Assembly: GCA_025937835.1 (NCBI GenBank)
Contig: JAICQO010000008.1
Location: 60,836 to 124,835, forward strand
DNA: 64,000 bases
From: Polyangiaceae bacterium
Lineage (GTDB): Bacteria; Myxococcota_A; Polyangia; Polyangiales; Polyangiaceae
Direction of reading: 5' to 3'
A program made the position numbers and the translations under genes. Under the pieces are notes generated by a model. The model searched no databases. It had not been told where the DNA came from and saw only the letters and a list, made by a program, of their open reading frames with translations. Shown here piece by piece: positions 62,248 to 64,000 of this stretch (its first letter is position 1; the number at the start of each line of letters is the position of its first letter).

Positions 62248-63522
62248 TCACATCGGCAGGTCGACCGAGGCATCGACGTAGAGCCCGGTCATCTGCAGCG
62301 AATAGTCTCCGGCGTAACTGCAGAAGGAGCAGCCCTCGCCGAGCTCGCTGCTCGGGATCTGGGTGCTGCCGAAGCGCCGCGACGCGGCGAGGTTCACCTG
62401 CCACGTCTCCTGGACGAAGCCGGCGCCCGCGGTGAAGGTGCGGGTCGATGCGGGTGGCGTGCCGAACGCGCTCGGGTACGCGGGGTTCGCGACGCGGCTG
62501 TCGAAGATGTAGCCGACGCGCAGCGGAACGCTTTGCTCAGGGCCAACGCGGTACTCGGCGCCGAGGCGCAAGGTTACGCCGTCGTGCCAGTCGAAGACGT
62601 TGGGCACCTCGGCGTCGCTGCCCATCAGCGTGCCCGAGAGCGGCCGGCGCTGGTTTTGGCTCTGAAACGCGTACTCGACGTCGGTCGCGAGCCCCAGGCG
62701 GCCGAGCTCGGTGCGTACGCCAAAGCCGAGCTTGGCCGGCAGCGTGAAGTCGAGCTCGGCGTCGCTGGCGTCGGCGGTGAGCACCTTGGCCGAGTCGGCC
62801 CGGGTCGTCACCACGACCTTGTTCCGGAACACGACTCCGAGCTTCAGCTCGTCGATCGGCTGATACTGCAGGCCCAGCCGAAAGCCGGTGAAGCTTGCGC
62901 CCTGCATGTTCAGATCCAGGTACTGGAGCTCGTCGGGCTGGCCGCGCTCGCGCGAGAAGGTGACGTAGTTCACGCGGTAGCCTGCTCCGAACGCGAGCTT
63001 ACCGGGCAACCAGCGGTCGCGCGGCACGTTGAGGCTGAGCATCGGCGTCACCTCGAAGAACACGATGTTCGTGCTGTCGACCCAGGTGACGGGGTTCACG
63101 CGACCGACCGGGTAGCGGTACTCGGCGCCTCCGGACGCGACCGGGAAGCCTGCCAGGCCGAGCGTGACCCAGTCCTCCAAACGATAAGCAGCGCCCAGGA
63201 GAAAGAACGGCGCTACCACGGCCTCGGACTCGAGGTTGTCGCTGGGGGTGGGGCTGGCCTCGATTTTCCCGAGGATCAGGCTGAAATCGCCGATCAATCC
63301 CAGGCCGCGGACGCCTTGTAACCCTGCGGGGTTATGAAAGCCGGCGGAGGCGTCGTCCACGGACGCGATGGCGGTGCCGCCCATCGCCTGGTGGCGCGCC
63401 GTGTAGAGGATCGGAGTATCGAACCCGGCGGCGTTCGCGTTGCCGGCCCAGGCAAGGCTCAGCAGCGCAAACGCCGCCCGCAGGATGCTGGCTCGGCGCA
63501 TGGCTCGCGGTCTTGCGCTCAC
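62248..63522 (-). CDS. OmpP1/FadL/TodX-family outer-membrane channel
   Basis: A 424-residue barrel with signal peptide ending W-A-G-N-A-N-A and the FadL-like N-terminus G-F-D-T-P-I-L-Y-T-A-R-H-Q-A-M-G-G-T-A-I-A-S-V-D-D-A-S-A, then F-H-N-P-A-G-L. About fourteen amphipathic strands follow and a final strand ends V-D-A-S-V-D-L-P-M. FadL-type proteins carry fatty acids or hydrophobic compounds through the outer membrane. A Cys pair (C-S-F-C) near residue 395 is unusual. The start is GTG 63522, which overlaps the upstream lipoprotein stop (GTGA); ATG 63501 is an alternative. Confidence 0.88.
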   Translation of the reverse strand: MSARPRAMRRASILRAAFALLSLAWAGNANAAGFDTPILYTARHQAMGGTAIASVDDASAGFHNPAGLQGVRGLGLIGDFSLILGKIEASPTPSDNLESEAVVAPFFLLGAAYRLEDWVTLGLAGFPVASGGAEYRYPVGRVNPVTWVDSTNIVFFEVTPMLSLNVPRDRWLPGKLAFGAGYRVNYVTFSRERGQPDELQYLDLNMQGASFTGFRLGLQYQPIDELKLGVVFRNKVVVTTRADSAKVLTADASDAELDFTLPAKLGFGVRTELGRLGLATDVEYAFQSQNQRRPLSGTLMGSDAEVPNVFDWHDGVTLRLGAEYRVGPEQSVPLRVGYIFDSRVANPAYPSAFGTPPASTRTFTAGAGFVQETWQVNLAASRRFGSTQIPSSELGEGCSFCSYAGDYSLQMTGLYVDASVDLPM

Positions 63523-63980
63523 TCTTCGAGGCCGCTGCAGTCGTTGAAGGTCGGCCTACAGCCCGAGGTCTCCTGACACTCGAGGCAGCCTTCCGAGTTC
63601 GGATCGCCGATGCAGTCCCCGAGGCACTCCGCGATCGTGCACGTCACGAAATTCGCGTAGCAGCTCGCGCACTCGGACGACATGTCGAGGTCTGCCAGCA
63701 TGCAGTCGCGCGCGCAGTTCTCGTCGTCGCTCGTCAGGCACTCGCCTTGGCCGCAGGTCTGCGCGGCGACGCGGGCGCTTCCGTCTGCCACGAAGGGACA
63801 GTCGGTGTCGTTTTGACAGGTGGTGGCGTTGTCGGGATCGCACGTGACGTTGCCGCCGGAGGGCTTTCCGCCCGTGCCGTCGTTGCCGCCGTTGTCGTCG
63901 TCCCCGTCGTCGTCGCCGCACGCGGCCACGGTGAGGGCCGCAGCCGCCAATAAGGTGAAGGCGAAAATAGGTCGTTTCAT
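63519..63980 (-). CDS. small Cys-rich lipoprotein
   Basis: A 153-residue predicted lipoprotein (V-A-A-C, Cys21): an Asp/Gly linker (G-D-D-D-G-D-D-D-N-G-G) and then a compact domain with 16 cysteines, many in C-x3-C and C-x6-C spacing, so highly disulfide-bonded. The family is unknown; similar Cys-rich domains are frequent in Polyangia lipoproteins. The ATG has GAGGAG about 6 nt upstream. It is co-translated with the FadL-type channel gene (GTGA overlap), so it may attach to that pore. Confidence 0.8.
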   Translation of the reverse strand: MKRPIFAFTLLAAAALTVAACGDDDGDDDNGGNDGTGGKPSGGNVTCDPDNATTCQNDTDCPFVADGSARVAAQTCGQGECLTSDDENCARDCMLADLDMSSECASCYANFVTCTIAECLGDCIGDPNSEGCLECQETSGCRPTFNDCSGLEE

Positions 63981-64000
63981 GGATTGCTCCTCGACGTTCC

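Overview
This 64 kb window comes from a GC-rich (roughly 70% by eye) Gram-negative chromosome. It most resembles a Polyangia-type myxobacterium (Sorangium, Polyangium, Labilithrix or Sandaracinus relatives). Four things suggest this: at least twelve predicted lipoproteins, several with Gly/Ser/Thr-Gly-Gly linkers after the lipidated cysteine; a protein with a C-terminal AgmX/PglI (gliding-associated) domain; a Ser/Thr kinase fused to a periplasmic sensor; and dense two-component and c-di-GMP signalling. The assignment rests on protein style, not on a search. I see no rRNA, tRNA, CRISPR array, insertion sequence or prophage. It reads as ordinary chromosome with many accessory signalling and envelope genes.

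Layout. (1) 1-12.7 kb: 3' end of an acetoacetyl-CoA synthetase, a GFA-family protein, a tightly coupled plsB-mepA-DNA methyltransferase operon (minus strand), two lipoproteins, two DJ-1/PfpI-fold proteins, a quinone oxidoreductase and a branched-chain aminotransferase. (2) 12-27.8 kb: a large minus-strand MoxR / ABC transporter / DUF58 / VWA locus. It is split by a DUF1415 gene and by an opposite-strand gene for a 66-residue histone-H1-like basic protein. (3) 27.9-32.1 kb: panB-panC-tmk, then a C39-like protease lipoprotein with two small envelope proteins. (4) 32.2-41.5 kb: a FIST-domain sensor and histidine kinase facing a REC-GGDEF-EAL protein, a di-heme peroxidase-like lipoprotein, and a two-component pair whose NtrC-like regulator lacks the sigma-54 contact loop. 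(5) 41.6-49 kb: three lipoproteins, a lipase-like hydrolase, a flavin-dependent halogenase-like enzyme and an FAH-family hydrolase. (6) 47.6-52.7 kb: Cache-Ser/Thr kinase, GAF-histidine kinase and AgmX/PglI-domain protein. (7) 52.7-64 kb: nei-lhr DNA repair pair, a cytochrome c lipoprotein, a spondin-domain lipoprotein, an ArsR-SRPBCC-reductase operon with a readable promoter/operator, and a FadL-type porin behind a Cys-rich lipoprotein.

Gene coupling is very tight: eleven junctions are 4-bp ATGA or GTGA overlaps. These often decide the start codon over a longer upstream reading frame.

The most interesting leads are: the FIST/kinase/c-di-GMP locus, which matches the organisation of NosP-type nitric-oxide signalling; the 570-bp dyad-dense intergenic region next to it, with a near-perfect 31-bp palindrome; the GAFTGA-less NtrC-like regulator; a thymidylate kinase whose P-loop lysine is threonine; a stand-alone halogenase candidate with all signature motifs; the split MoxR/VWA locus; and an ArsR operator built into a strong, nearly leaderless promoter.
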